From contig CM053162.1 in the NCBI GenBank assembly GCA_028571685.1, positions 45,480,851 through 45,544,850 of the forward strand: 64,000 nucleotides of DNA, read 5' to 3'. The notes beneath the pieces were generated by a model, which was not told where the DNA came from, did no database searches, and saw only the letters and a program-made list of their open reading frames with translations. Numbering within the stretch: position 1 is the stretch's first letter; every line of letters begins with the position of its first letter. The stretch comes from Heterohyrax brucei (Eukaryota > Chordata > Mammalia > Hyracoidea > Procaviidae). Shown here piece after piece: positions 1 to 11,178 of the stretch. A program made the position numbers and the translations under genes.

Positions 1-1056
1 CTTTTATAACAAGCATACATCTAAGCAGCATTATCTGAAGTTGGAGGAAAATTTGAGTACTCATCATTATTCAACTTCTATCAAATAAAATGTTAGAATA
101 TAGATAATTAATGAACTGAGGAATCTAACTATTACATCAACTTGATTACTAACACTGGGGCCAATTTCATATTATCTTTTTATTCTTTTAATTTCAGAGA
201 GAACTCGTGATCTGCCATTGTGTGTTGCAACATACTGTAGACAGATAATTGTACAGCCCTTCAAGACACATGTCCAAACAAGTAGCACAGTTTTCTAGAC
301 CAGGATGTTCCCTTTTTATTAAAAAAAAAAAAAAAAAGGCACTATGTCATTGATGGGTATGACTCACAGGGTATTAACCAACACACCTTCCAATAAAGAG
401 TCTGATCAACAGATGTCATGGGAAGCAGAATTTTTCCTCAGTAATATTTCCAACTTTGTACTTTTACACATGAGGGAAACATATGGTCCAGTACTTACAG
501 ACTTCACAAGTAGTAGGAGGCCTGTGGAAACTGCTTGCAACCACAACTTGAAGCACATTTTTAGGGTTTCTCTCAGAACTGTTTTAGGGACTTCTCTTCT
601 TCCTGCTGCTAACAATAGACCTAGTCATATTTTATTCTTTTGTATCGTTATTCATTATGATCAGTATGCATATTATCTAAGGGGCATTTTATTTTCACCA
701 GACAAGTAACTGCCATAGTTCACTTGTACATTTGATTAAAATAAGAAAAAAGAAGAAACAGCGTGCCTTTTCACTTTCTGTTGCACCCATTCTGCAAATG
801 GTCTTCAAAAGCGATGATGAGCTGCACATCAATTTTACCTGCCTTACAAAATATGCCTTGACTGCCCTCACATTTTCACATCCCATTTTGAAATTTCTTT
901 GCCTGTCCAACCATACTGCCCTCTGCTTCTTGCATCACTGAACTTTGATATCACAAACATCTTTCTGTAGAGTATGCCTATATTTCTGAAGCCCATTCAG
1001 ATCCCAAACACAGATCTTCATGCAACAACCACAATCACAAATATACAAATAAAGAC
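1..1056. other. Unassigned non-coding DNA
   Basis: I recognise no gene or repeat family here. It holds an A17 run at 321-337. The open frames at 344-709 (+) and on the opposite strand are short, overlap each other in both orientations and match no protein I know. The A-rich run could be the tail of an old retroposed sequence, but no target-site duplication is visible. Confidence 0.4.
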
Positions 1057-1557
1057 TGTCATGGTTGGAAATGTGTCCCCCCAAAAGTGTGTGCAGCCAC
1101 GTGGCTGGGATATGGTTCTCAGTATCTTGGGACTGTCCTCCATTGTGTGGTTTTGCTAACCTGTATGTTAAAGCATTAGGGTGGGGCTGTGAATTTCTGC
1201 TGTGGGGGGAGTTTCCCTGGAGTATGGTTTGCCCCACACTTAATGCTTTTAGCTTGCAAGGAATAAAAGGAAAAAGAGACAAAGGACAATTTGAGAACCT
1301 CGCTACCATCAAGCAAGCAGCACCGGGAGCAAAGCGCGTCCTTCAGACCACAGGTTCTTGCGTGAGGACGCTCCCTGGACAAAGGCTGATGCAATACCAG
1401 ACTTTCCTCCAGAGCCGACAAGGGGAAAGTCTTTCCCTGGAGCGGACACCCTGAATACGGACTTGCAACCTACCGGACTGTGTAAGAATAAATCTTTCTT
1501 TGTTAAAGCCATCCACTCTGTGGTATTTCTGTTAGAGCAGCCTAGCTGACTAAAACA
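1057..1557 (+). mobile_element. MaLR-like solo LTR with 5-bp target duplication
   Basis: The sequence begins TGTCATGG and ends CTAAAACA, so it has the TG...CA ends of an LTR. It is flanked by the perfect 5-bp direct repeat AAGAC (1052-1056 and 1558-1562), as expected for ERVL/MaLR-type insertion. A polyadenylation signal AATAAA lies at 1487-1492, and the 3' end (GCCATCCACTCTGTGGTATT) resembles the 3' end of mammalian MaLR LTRs. Related copies lie at 8265-8786 and, in part, at 52095-52260. No internal retroviral sequence adjoins it, so it is a solo LTR. The open frames inside it are fortuitous. The family assignment is inference. Confidence 0.75.
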
Positions 1558-1562
1558 AAGAC

Positions 1563-2108
1563 AAAGACAAAAACAACCAAGAAAACCAAGCCTGGGGATG
1601 GTGTGATGAAGGAAAAGGGTGGGGGTTTGACGGCTCAGGAAGAAAGTGCTATGGCTGGAATGGGAACATCACTGTGGAAGGGAATAGCAACTTGGCCATG
1701 ATACAGGAACCTAGCAGTTAACACTGGGATGCTGTGTCCCATATTAGAGTTGAACGCCAGAAGCCTGTTTCTTTATGCATCGCTCATGCCCAGAAACAGG
1801 TAGGGCAGGGATGCAGCAGAGACTATATTTGCTTTATAATTTTAACTCTCATGACAGAAGTGCATTGCCTGTGAAGCTAAAGAAGTTTAAGCTCTGGGGC
1901 CCTTCCCTTATATGGATCTTTGAAGGGTTCCTAGCAATGTGTTCACAAGTCAAATGCTTTTGCAAAATTTGCAAAAGTAAGATATTTTCACTACCATCAA
2001 AGTCAAACTAAAAGTGTCCCCACTAAGGCTTCTCATACTTCCCCTCTCAGTGTAGTGTTGGAGTAGCTACAATTAGATTTGGCTAACAGAAAGCTGGGTT
2101 GGAAATTG
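1563..2108. other. Unassigned intergenic DNA
   Basis: No gene or repeat recognised. The open frame at 1775-2011 is short and has no recognisable motif. Confidence 0.4.
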
Positions 2109-2482
2109 TCTTAGTTGTTTAGTGTTGTTACAGCAAAAAAAAAATGCCACAAGTGGTTTGCTTTAAAGAATAAGACATTTACGTTCTTATGGTTTAGGTG
2201 GCTGAAAGTCCAAATTCAGGCCACCAGCAACAGGGGAAGGTTGTCTGTCTCTTTCAGCTTCTAGTAGCTCCCAGCAAACCTGGGAGTTGCTGGGCTCATA
2301 GATAGTGTGTATTTTGTTCTTTATAAGACATAACTTGGTAGGTTTAGGACCCAGCCTGCTATGGCATGACCTCATTAAGAAAACAAAACTCTGCTTCCAA
2401 GATGGGGCATATTTACAGGGAGAGGTGTTGAGACTTCAGCATAACTTTTTGGTAGACACAATTTGATCCCTAACACTGAGTG
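2109..2482 (-). mobile_element. Old MaLR-like LTR, antisense
   Basis: Read on the minus strand, this has the opening phrase (an ATCAAATTGTGTC-like start) and closing phrase (CTTGTGGCATTTTTT...TGTAACAAC...CTAAG) of a mammalian MaLR LTR, the same general type as the elements at 1057 and 29395. It is diverged, and I could not fix exact ends or a target duplication. Confidence 0.5.
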
Positions 2483-2716
2483 GGGGTATTTATGTCGTTT
2501 GCAGTCCCTTGTGAGTATATTAAGTTTTTGCTGGATGTCTCAGTGTAAGAATGGCTCACCCAGAACATGGGATTAGTTAGGACCCGAAGTAAAAGGAGCC
2601 AGAAGTTGTATCATAGGGTGAGCAGCAGAGGAGTATATGGGTAGTGTGGAGGAGAAACTGAGGTTTGAAATGTATGGAAGCTGAAGCTAGTTAGGGTAAC
2701 TCTGTTACTCATTCAA

Positions 2717-2916
2717 CCAAAAAACCAAACCCATTACCACTGAGTAGATTTCAACCCATTGTGACTCTGTAGACTCCCCATAGGGTTTTCAAGGTTATAA
2801 ATCTTTACAGAAGCAGATTTCCAGTATTTTTCTCCTGCAGAGTGGCTGGTTGAGTTCGAATTACCAATCTTTTGGTTAGTAACTGAACACTTTAATGACT
2901 GCACCAGCAGGGCTCC
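2717..2916 (-). mobile_element. AfroSINE, antisense
   Basis: The minus strand carries the AfroSINE hallmarks in order: the tRNA-like head (the complement of CACCAGCAGGGCTCC), the GTTCGAATTACC-type B-box region, the CCTATGGGG-like middle and the tail ending AACCCA...TTTGGTTTTTT. It is moderately diverged. AfroSINEs are tRNA-derived SINEs restricted to Afrotheria, so this copy helps place the organism. Confidence 0.8.
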
Positions 2917-5147
2917 TTTTAGTCATCAGATGTGCATAAGTGCAGGATTTAGTTCTCATCATTGTTAAATGAAACAGTTCTCTTGTCTTACATAATGAAC
3001 TTGACAATACAGCATGTATAATTGTAAGTGCACTATAGGTTTTTTTCCTTTTAAAATGAAATCAGGTGAACAAAATTTGTCATAATCATTGTGTTTGTGG
3101 GGAACAAACCTGTAACAGTACTACAAACTAAAGTTGAGTGTGCAGTTGCTTGGTTTATGCATCTCAAAGTATTACTAAAGATACTGATAAAAGATTAAAA
3201 TGGCTTGCTGACTTAACATGAAATAATCAACAAAGATAATTTAAAAATTGATAATACACCACTACAATGAAGATACAATGGCAATTCAGAGTATTAATAT
3301 TAGCCTCAGCACAAGAAGATTAGAGATTCCCCAAAACTTACGGTACCACATATACTACTTATATATGAAATAAACTTGATGGAGGTTTTCCCAAATTTGG
3401 TAACAATCTTAAGAATTTACAACATTACTATTACAAGTGGCCAAACAAACAAAAAAAATTATAAACTGTTAAAAAAAATGTTTTTGATCAACTATGCTAG
3501 AGAACTCTTTCTGCTGTTCTGCAGAAAATAATTTTATAAAGTTTGTATTACATGAAGAAATGATCATAAAGTATGCAGATAAAAAATGTAAGAGCTAATA
3601 TTATAGAGGCATGTCAGGCAGTAAGTCAGTAAAAATATGTCATTCTTCTGGATTTTCTAATTTTAATGGTATTTGTCAGCATTTAAGAACTTTAATTTAT
3701 CAAGTTCTCTTTTCTCTATGCTTTCTCACACCTAATTTTGATCTGCAATTTTTTTTTTTTTTTTCTTAAAGAGATCCTTCAAGTTATCTAAGTACAGGTC
3801 ACACAAAACTTGGATCTGCCTCTGCCCGATGCCTGGCTCAGAATTGGGCATTAGTGTTTACTGAATGAATCACTCTGTTTCTTGTCAGACTAAGTAAGGT
3901 TCTGCTGATGAGAATTCCTTAGCATATGCAACCTCCAGACTTGCAAGTCTGCGAACTCCAGTGGGCCCAAATGTGGAAGCAGAGATTCTGAACCCAGATA
4001 GAGGGCAGTCAAATAGTTGAGGCAGAGAAAATGAAGCTGGAGACTGTCATGTTGTTTCATAGTCAAGAAGCAATATTTTTCCTTGTGTTTAATTCTTGAA
4101 GGGTGTTTAAGGTAATTAAAGGAAATCTTTCCCATCTCCAAAGTATGCAAATTAATTTTTATGTGTTTGGAAATTTATTCCTTTTGAGTTATATTTCTCA
4201 TTTGAAGAATGACTCTCTTCCTCTTCTTTAAACTGAATAATGTGAAACATATGTGAGCAGGATTACATCAAGTCCCAAGAAATTAATGTTTGGAAGTGAC
4301 TGAAATCTTCCACACAGTCTCAAGTGAAAATACCTTACTTGAATTACCATGTATATTGTGATCTGATAGTCATGTATTCTGTTCATGTTCCTACTTGACA
4401 ACATTCCCACCCTAAAGTAATGTTTAACCGAAAAATTGCTACATTGCTTCATTTCCATCAAGTGCTTGAGGTCTAAGAAGCTCCATTAACTAAAGACAAA
4501 GTCAAATCTAGATGTAAGGTTGGGTTAACAACTTCCTTATGGAGCTGCTTCTGAGGCACCTAAACCTATATCCACCCAGCAAATGGAACAGAGCCTGATG
4601 GGGCATAGGAGACCTGGTTCAAGTTGCTGGGGAAGTGTACACAGCAGCATGATATCCCAGTAACATGGCAGCAGATAAACTCTAACAGTTGGCATCAAGC
4701 AGTCTGATACTCAGAGTGGAGAACCCTAAAAGACAGGCAATAGGGAACCCAGAGGAAAGCAGTTTGAACAGTCAAGAGACAGAGTAAGGATCAAGGATTC
4801 CCATAAACAGGCAACTGAACTTTAGTCATCTGGCTGATGTTCATGAATAGACTTCAGTCCTTGGGAAATCTAGTAATGATACTACTAATGATAACAAGAC
4901 AGTACTTAAATTGCTATAAGTCAGATATGAGCCACAGGAAGGCCAGGCAGAAACTCAGTTAACAAAACTGAAGCACAAGGGGGTGGAAAAGTTGATCTTA
5001 GAGAATAAGACAGAGATTTGCCAATAGAACTTGATCAAATATTCAGAGCTGGATTAGCAACAAAGGCAACTTGACACTAAATTCTGTAGCACTGGGCTAA
5101 ACCAGTAAAACCAGATGCTGACAAGATGGTTTTGATTGATAGCCCCA
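2917..5147. other. Mostly unassigned DNA with one L2/MIR-like scrap
   Basis: No gene recognised. Around 3815-3870 the phrase GATGCCTGGCTCAGAATTGG followed by TTACTGAATGAATCA resembles the 3' end of ancient L2-age repeats. The remainder, including the open frames at 3890-4150 and 4228-4461, shows nothing I can name. Confidence 0.35.
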
Positions 5148-5275
5148 CCACTTGTTTCAGAGTAGAAATACTCTACATGGTTTTCATGGGTGTAAACTTT
5201 CAAAAGCTGATCACCAGACCTTTCTTGCAGGTGCTTCTGGGTGGTTTCAAACTGTGTTTAATCACTGGTATCACA
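5148..5275 (-). mobile_element. Degraded AfroSINE-like remnant (long form)
   Basis: The order of phrases (TACTCTACATGGTTTTCATG, AGCTGATCACCAGACCTTTC, GTGCTTCTGGGTGGTTTCAA) parallels the longer AfroSINE variant seen more clearly at 43109-43309. It is very diverged, so the call is tentative. Confidence 0.35.
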
Positions 5276-5524
5276 GAAGGCCTTCAGAAAGTTGGACTAG
5301 AGCTCTTAATTCTCTTCTGTTGAAGATCTGTAGCAAACAGCATGGCAAGCTGAGCTTCTGATTATAGATTAAGTAGTCTTCACTGAGGGGAGAGGAGAAC
5401 TGCAGAGATTTGGAACCGGGTAAGAATGGACTGATAATGAAATATAGAAGGGTCCTATTTATGTTTAGAGCTTTGAAGATAAGACATCAAAAGAAAATCT
5501 ATAACATAAAACTTAACCAAAAGC

Positions 5525-7179
5525 CCAAGACAGAACTCCTAAATACATAAAATATACTCTAAGAGCACTAAAAAGACAAATATACAGCTTCACAATAATA
5601 GTAGCAGACTTCAGCACACCATTTTCTGTGAAGGACAAAATATCTAGAAAGTAGCAAAATAAAGACACAGAAAGTATAAATGCCACAATCAATCAACTTG
5701 ACTCCATAAACATATACAGAACACTCCATCTAAGAGCAGCCAAACACACTTTCTCTTCCAATGCACATGGACCATTCTCCAGAACATACCATATATTAGG
5801 TCATAAAGCAAGCTTTAACAGAACTGAAAACATAGAAACATGGCAAAGCATCTTCTCTGACCATAATGCCATGAAAGTAGAAATCAGTAAGAGAAAAAGC
5901 AAAAAAAAAAAAAAAAAATCAAACACATGGAAAGTGAGCAACACCCTACTCAAAAACTACTGGGTTGTAGAAAAAATTAAGGATGGAATAAAGAAATTCA
6001 CAGAATCAAATGAGAATAAAAATGCATCCTACCAGAACCTTTAGGACATGGCAAAAACAGTGCTGAAGTCAATTTACAACAATAAATACACACACCCCAA
6101 AAAGAAGAAAAGGCACAAATCAAAGCAGTAACCCTATGACTCAAATAGATAGATAGCAGCAAAAGAAGCCTTTGGGCACCAGAAGAAAACATATGATAAG
6201 CACTAGAGCAGAATTAAATGACATAGAGATTAGAAAAACAATTCAAAGAGTTACCAAGACCAAAGTTCTTTGAAAAGATCAACAAAATCAATAAACCTTT
6301 GGCCACACTGACAAAAGAAAAACAGGAAATAACCTGAATTCAAAATGATACAAGCAATATCGCAACAGACTCAACTGAAATTTAAAAAATTGTAACATAA
6401 TACTATGAAATACTGTATCTAACAAATCTGAAAACCTAGAGGAAATGGACAAATTTCTAGAAACATACTACCTACCTAACCTAGATAAACAGAAGTAGAA
6501 CAGCTCACTAAATGTATAACAAAAGAAGAGACTAAAAAGATAATTAAAAAACTCCCAACTGAAAAAAAAAAAAGCCCTAGCCCTGATAGTTTCACTAGAG
6601 AGCCTACAGACTGGAAAAAAAATTCTGGGTACAACAAATCCAACCAGCATTTGATCTTTAAAATCTACAAGATACTGCAAAACCTCAACAATGAAAAGAC
6701 AAATAACCCAATTTACAAAAGGGCAAAAAATATGAAGAGGCACTTCACCAATGAAGACATCCGGGTAGCTAACAGATACATGAGGAAATGCTCACAATCA
6801 TTAGCCATTACAGGAATGCAAATCAAAACTACAATGAGATACCATTTTACCCCAACAATCCTAGCATTAATCCAAAAAATACAAAATAGTAAACACTAGA
6901 GAGGTTGTAGAGAGACTGAAACATTTACACACTGCTGGTGGGAATATAGAATGGTATAACTACTTTGGAAATCTATTTGGCACTTCCTTAAAAAACGAAA
7001 AATTAAAAATACCATGTGATACAGCAATCCCACTCCTTGGAACACACTGTACAGCAATCCCGCTTCTTGGAACACTCTGTAAAAAAATAAGAGCTGCTAT
7101 ATGAATAGATATATGCACACTCATGTTTGCAATAGCATAAAGATAGCAGCAACCTTGGTGCCCATTAATTGATGAATAG
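5525..7179 (+). mobile_element. Old L1 LINE, part 1 (ORF2 remnant, internally deleted)
   Basis: This old, heavily mutated L1 starts in the ORF2 endonuclease region (a CACAATAATAGTAGCAGACTTC phrase matching the GDFN-coding stretch of copies 1 and 2) and runs through the linker. Near 6605-6645 it jumps directly to the ORF2 C-terminal region, so the reverse transcriptase core is missing. It continues at 7813-8264 and 15905-16590, being split by the LTR at 7180, the LTR at 8265 and the full-length L1 at 8804. All reading frames are broken. It is more diverged than copies 1-3 and belongs to an older L1 generation. Confidence 0.8.
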
Positions 7180-7812
7180 TGTCTTAGGCTGGGTTTTCTA
7201 GGGAAGCAAAACCAGTAACACGTGTAGGTACAAGGAAAGATTTATAATATATATATATAGACAGATAGATACAAATATAGGAAACAGCTCACGTAATCAC
7301 AGAAGCTGAATGTCCCAAGCTCTAGCACAAGCCTCATGTGTCCACGGAAGCTGAGGAACCCAAGGTCAGCAAGTCAGAGACCAGAGTTGCAGATCACCGG
7401 TTGTGTAGGTCAGTGGATCCCAAGCTGGTGGCAAGACGAAGCGACAGAGGCTGGAGGTCGGTGGATCCCAAGCTGGTGGCGAGACGAAGTGACAGAGGCT
7501 GGCGAACCCAGGATCAGCAGGTCAGGGAGCAGGACTGGGCAGAGGCTGGTGAGTGCAGGATTGGCAGGTCGGGGAGCAGGACCTCAAGTGCCGACTGTAA
7601 GGACTGATGAGCCCAACAGCTGCTAGCTCAAGTCCCGGAACCAGATGCTGGAACCAGAGAGCAGGAGCTCCTGGCCACGTGAACGATCAGCAGCTGTAGT
7701 CCAGTGTCACGAGATGAGAGCCGAGGGGCAGGGAGCCACCACAAACCCCGCCCTGCCACTTAATACAGCAGCCAAATAGGTAGTAGCCAAGTTGACATAA
7801 TCCTGACCACCA
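7180..7812 (-). mobile_element. MaLR/ERVL-like LTR inserted in old L1
   Basis: It begins TGTCTTAG and ends GACCACCA on the plus strand, so TG...CA ends are present. It cleanly interrupts the old L1, whose sequence resumes at about 7813. The flanks carry an imperfect duplication (GAATAG at 7174-7179, GAAATAG downstream). The end phrases AGGCTGGGTTTTCTAGGGAAG and AGCCAAGTTGACATAA match a common mammalian LTR type read antisense. Its middle contains short tandem repeats, described separately. Confidence 0.6.
7408..7600. repeat. Imperfect tandem repeat, about 48-bp unit, about 4 units
   Basis: Two adjacent units, 7408-7455 and 7456-7503, each start GGTC(A/G)GTGGATCC and are nearly identical. Two further related units of about 47 bp follow from 7511, with the shared phrase CAGGTC(A/G)GGGAGCAGGAC. 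The repeat lies inside the LTR at 7180-7812. It creates the repetitive open frames at 7336-7626, which are not genes. Confidence 0.8.
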
Positions 7813-8264
7813 GAAATAGATAAAGTATGGTATACTCACATAATGGAATACTACGCAATAATAAAGAACAATGCCAAATTTGTGAAACATCTCAGAACAC
7901 AGAGAAATCTGAAAGCTGTTATGCTGAGTGAAATTCGTCAGTTGTAAAAGGACAAATATCATATGTGACCACTATTATAAGAACTCAAGAAAAGGTTTAA
8001 ACACAGAAAGAACAGTCTTTGATGGCTATAAGGGTGGGGAAGGAAGGAGAGGGATATTCACTAACTAGATAGTAGACAAGTATTATTCTAGGTGAAGGGA
8101 AGCACAATGCACAATACAAGAGAATACAGCAAAACTGGACTAAACCATAAGCTAAGAAGCTCCCTGAACACAAACAGTTTGAGAAACAGAGCAGTAGGGA
8201 TGGGGATGCGAACATCATGGTTTCAGGGGACATCTAGGTCAACTAGCATAACATAGTTCATTGA
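7813..8264 (+). mobile_element. Old L1 LINE, part 2 (3' end of ORF2 and 3' UTR)
   Basis: It continues the L1 at 5525-7179. The phrases for a tropomyosin-like ORF2 C-terminus (ATAATGGAATACTACGCAAT) and the post-ORF2 purine-rich segment (GGGTGGGGAAGGAAGGAGAG, 8032-8051) parallel those in L1 copies 1-3. It is interrupted at 8265 by an LTR. Confidence 0.75.
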
Positions 8265-8786
8265 TGTCATGGATTGATTGAGTCCCCACAAAAACATGTA
8301 GTCATGTGCCTGAGCCATGATGCCCAACATTTTATGATTGTCCTCCATTATGTGATTTTCCTACATTAAAGGATTAGAGTGGGACTATAAATCCCTTCAT
8401 AAGATATCCTCCCTGCTCCACTGTAAAAGGAGTTTCCCTGGAGTATGGTTTGCAACACCCTTAATCCTTTCATCCCACAACAGATAAAAGCAAAGGGAAG
8501 CAAGCAGAGAATTGAGAACCTCACACCATCAAGGAACCAGTATCGAGAGAAGAGTATGTCCTTCAGACCTGAGGTTCCTATGCCAAGATACTCCCTGGAC
8601 AAAGACAGATGCAATACTGGACTTTCCTCCAGAGCCGACAAGAGGGAAAGCCTTCCCCTGGAGTGGACATTCTGTATTGAACTTGTAGCCTGCTGGACTG
8701 TTTAGGAATAAACTTTCCTTGGTTAAGGCCATTCACTCTGTGGTATTCCTGTTAGAGCAGCACTGCCAAGCCACAAGCCTAAAACA
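8265..8786 (+). mobile_element. MaLR-like solo LTR, same family as 1057
   Basis: It starts TGTCATGGATTG and ends CCTAAAACA, and it aligns along its length with the LTR at 1057-1557, including GAGTTTCCCTGGAGTATGGT, the CTTTCCTCCAGAGCCGACAA phrase and an AATAAA signal near 8706. The 5-bp flanks (ATTGA and GTTAA) match only partly, so the target duplication is degraded. It interrupts the old L1. Confidence 0.75.
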
Positions 8787-8789
8787 GTT

Positions 8790-8803
8790 AAGAAAATGTT
8801 CTT
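8790..8803 (+). repeat. Target-site duplication, left, of L1 copy 1
   Basis: The 14-bp repeat AAGAAAATGTTCTT is identical to 15891-15904. It brackets the full-length L1 and fixes both insertion boundaries. Confidence 0.9.
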
Positions 8804-8815
8804 TGGGGACAGAGT

Positions 8816-8824
8816 CAAGATGGC
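8816..8824 (+). promoter_or_regulatory. Candidate YY1 site at L1 5' end
   Basis: CAAGATGGC lies 13 bases inside the element. In human L1 the same motif near the 5' end binds YY1 and directs the transcription start. Here the role is inferred from motif and position only. Confidence 0.5.
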
Positions 8825-9243
8825 AGACTAAGCACACATCTCCCTGTATCCCTCTGGAAACCAAGACCTGAACTGATAATCAAACAGAGCCTTCTGATCA
8901 CCTAATCAGCCCCAGGACACGGCACAGGGCTGTTAAGTTGGACTTCATATCACTAAGCGGAAAACCTCCTCTCTCTCGCTGACTTCCGCTCCTGGCTAGC
9001 CCTGGCTCTCACAGACTGAAGGTAAAAGCACCATTTTGAATTTTCTTTTCTCTGTCTTGGTCGACGAGCGGAGCTGGGTCTTGTCTAGTGACTAGACTCA
9101 GACACACTGCTGTGAGGATAGGCAGGTGAAATTCCCATATTTTGAGAGCCAGGCTTAGGACTCTGTTAATCTAGCCACTTTGGGCCTGTCTTTTAATCAC
9201 TACCACAGCGGGGTTTGTACGGAATCACACTGCCAGGGGGTGG

Positions 9244-9640
9244 GACGCCATGTTAGATACGGAGATTTTAGTGGGACCTAATTCTTAGCCTGGGAGCCAG
9301 TACCTGCAAACAGGACAGCGCCTCTCCAACAGAAAAGCAGTAATTTAGACAGTGTCACCATGGGTGGGGACCCTGCAACAGAAGCAGAGGAATTACTACC
9401 TCTCGACACCTTTAGCCCCTCAATCTGCTGCCTCTGTGGAGGGCACCATCTTGGATATGGTGGCCATAGCTGGACCTAATTCTTAGCTTGGGAGCCACAG
9501 TCTGCCCACAGGAGAGTCATTTCTACCAGAGAAGCAGTACTTTACACAGTGTCACCTAAAGCTGGGCCCTGTCAGCAGAGGCCAACAGGGCAGTAGTATT
9601 GCTGTATTCTGATCTAGTTTGTATCATCTGGGGTTGGATA
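9244..9640 (+). repeat. Two diverged ~199-bp units in L1 copy 1 5' UTR
   Basis: Unit one begins near 9244 (GACGCCATGTTAGATACGG) and unit two near 9443 (GCACCATCTTGGATATGG). Both then share GGACCTAATTCTTAGC, TGGGAGCCA and a closing segment with CCCTG(C/T)...CAGAAG/CAGAGG. The same arrangement occurs in copy 2 at the same place. Confidence 0.65.
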
Positions 9641-9798
9641 TAGAGGTGCTCCCTTTGCCAGTTGGGAAGAGGGACCTCTACACTTGAAAACCTGACTCAC
9701 TTGAGAAGTGGTCAGATACCTTTTGCTTTACATTTTAAGACAACCTAGAGAAACATCTGCAGTCCATCCTCACAGTATCTCTTCCAGCCTCTACTTAC

Positions 9799-10756
9799 AT
9801 GCTACCCAAAAAGCAACAGACACTTGTGGAATACAAGAAATCACCCATGGCTTCAGACGGCTCCCAAACAAAACAACCAAGGAATTTTCCAGATGAAGAA
9901 ATTTTTAGGAAAGCATCAGAAAGTGAATACAAAATGATTATATACAGAGCCCTTATAGACCTTATACAAAATGCAGCAGAACAAAAGGAAAAATTAAACA
10001 AGCTGTTTGGTCTGATGGAACACCAGTACTCTGAAATCCAACAGATCAAGAACAAAATCAAAGATATAGAAACTTCAATATGAAGCTAAGAAAACAGAAT
10101 GGAACAAATGGAAAAAAGAATTTCTGACTTGGAAGACAGAGCTACTGATGCCAGCGTCTACAAGCAGAAATCAGAAAACAGAAACAAGAAAAATGAAGAA
10201 GCATTAAGAAGCATGTGGGACTCGATTAAGAGGAACAACCTTCAATTAATTGGAGTCCATGAACAGGGTGAGACACCTGAGAACACAGAGAGTATCGTTG
10301 TCGAGCTGCTGACAGAAAACTTCCCAGAAATCATAAAGGAAGAGAATATAGACATCTCAGATGCATATCATATGCCACCCAATACAGACCTCAAAAGAAA
10401 GACTCCAAGACATATTCTAATCAAGCTTAACAAAATGAAACATAAGCAGCAACTCTTAAATGCAGCAAGACTCAAAGCAAAGCTAACATTCACACGGAAA
10501 CCCTGTAGGCTATCATCAGATTTCTCAACAGAAATCATGCTGACACGGAGACAGTGGCATGACTCATTCAAAGCCTTGAAGGAGAACTTCCAACCAAGAA
10601 TTATATATCCTACAAAACTATCTTTCAAATACGAAAAATGAAATTAAGACATTCCCAGATAAACAGAAACTCAGAGACTTTGTGAAAATCAAACCCAAAC
10701 TACAAGAAATACTGAAAGAAGTTCTTGGCTTTGGCTTAGAAGAACAAAACCACTAA
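9799..10756 (+). pseudogene. L1 ORF1 (RNA-binding chaperone), inactivated
   Basis: L1 ORF1 proteins form trimers through a coiled coil and bind L1 RNA with an RRM and a C-terminal domain. Here the N-terminus (MLPKKQQT) and the start of the coiled coil are open to 10083. Two in-frame stops (TGA at 10081 and a TAA shortly after) fall in the coiled coil. The rest of the coiled coil, the RRM and most of the C-terminal domain are open from 10099 to 10641. A one-base insertion near 10636 then breaks the end. The frame can be followed past this to a TAA at 10754-10756 after the residues EEQNH, which suggests the family's natural ORF1 end. Copy 2 stops about 16 residues earlier. Confidence 0.9.
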
Positions 10757-11178
10757 CTTTATATTTTAGAACAACACACTGCTCAAAACTCTAGTCAGTT
10801 AGGGAAGGCTCCAAAGTCAATCACAGCTTTAATACTAAAAGAGGCAATTCAGTGATCATCAAGAAAACTGTGGCGCCATCATATTAAAAAGAAGGATGTA
10901 CGACAGTCGTTGTAGTCCTTCCAGATGGAGAGGAAGATGACAAGACCGGTAGTAATTGAAATTGGGTTTATATATAGTTCATTAAGGGGGATTACAGGGA
11001 CAGCTGTAAAGCACAACAAAGATGTATCATACTATTTCAAGAAATGTAACACACGAGTCTCAACAACTACAAAACCAGCTCTGAGAAAGGTGAAAAATCA
11101 ACTCACAAAAAGGAATGTCCCAGAACAGACTAATAAGAACAACAGAGAAAACATCAACACGAAAATAAACATATCACA
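10757..11178 (+). other. Long ORF1-ORF2 spacer of L1 copy 1
   Basis: About 422 bp separate the natural ORF1 stop from the ORF2 start, against about 60 bp in human L1. Copy 2 has a collinear spacer, so it is a family trait and not a chance insertion. An 88-codon open frame at 10925-11191 overlaps the ORF2 start. In copy 2 it is broken, and the differences between copies are not biased to third codon positions, so I do not call it a gene. Confidence 0.75.

Noticed and set aside
344..709. 121-codon open frame after an A-rich run
   Set aside because: No recognisable domain or compositional signature of a protein; overlapping frames of similar length exist on the other strand. Possibly an old retroposed 3' UTR, but nothing identifies it.
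7336..7626. Repetitive 96- and 89-codon frames with WIPSWW/DPKLVARRSD repeats
   Set aside because: They simply translate the 48-bp DNA tandem repeat inside an LTR.
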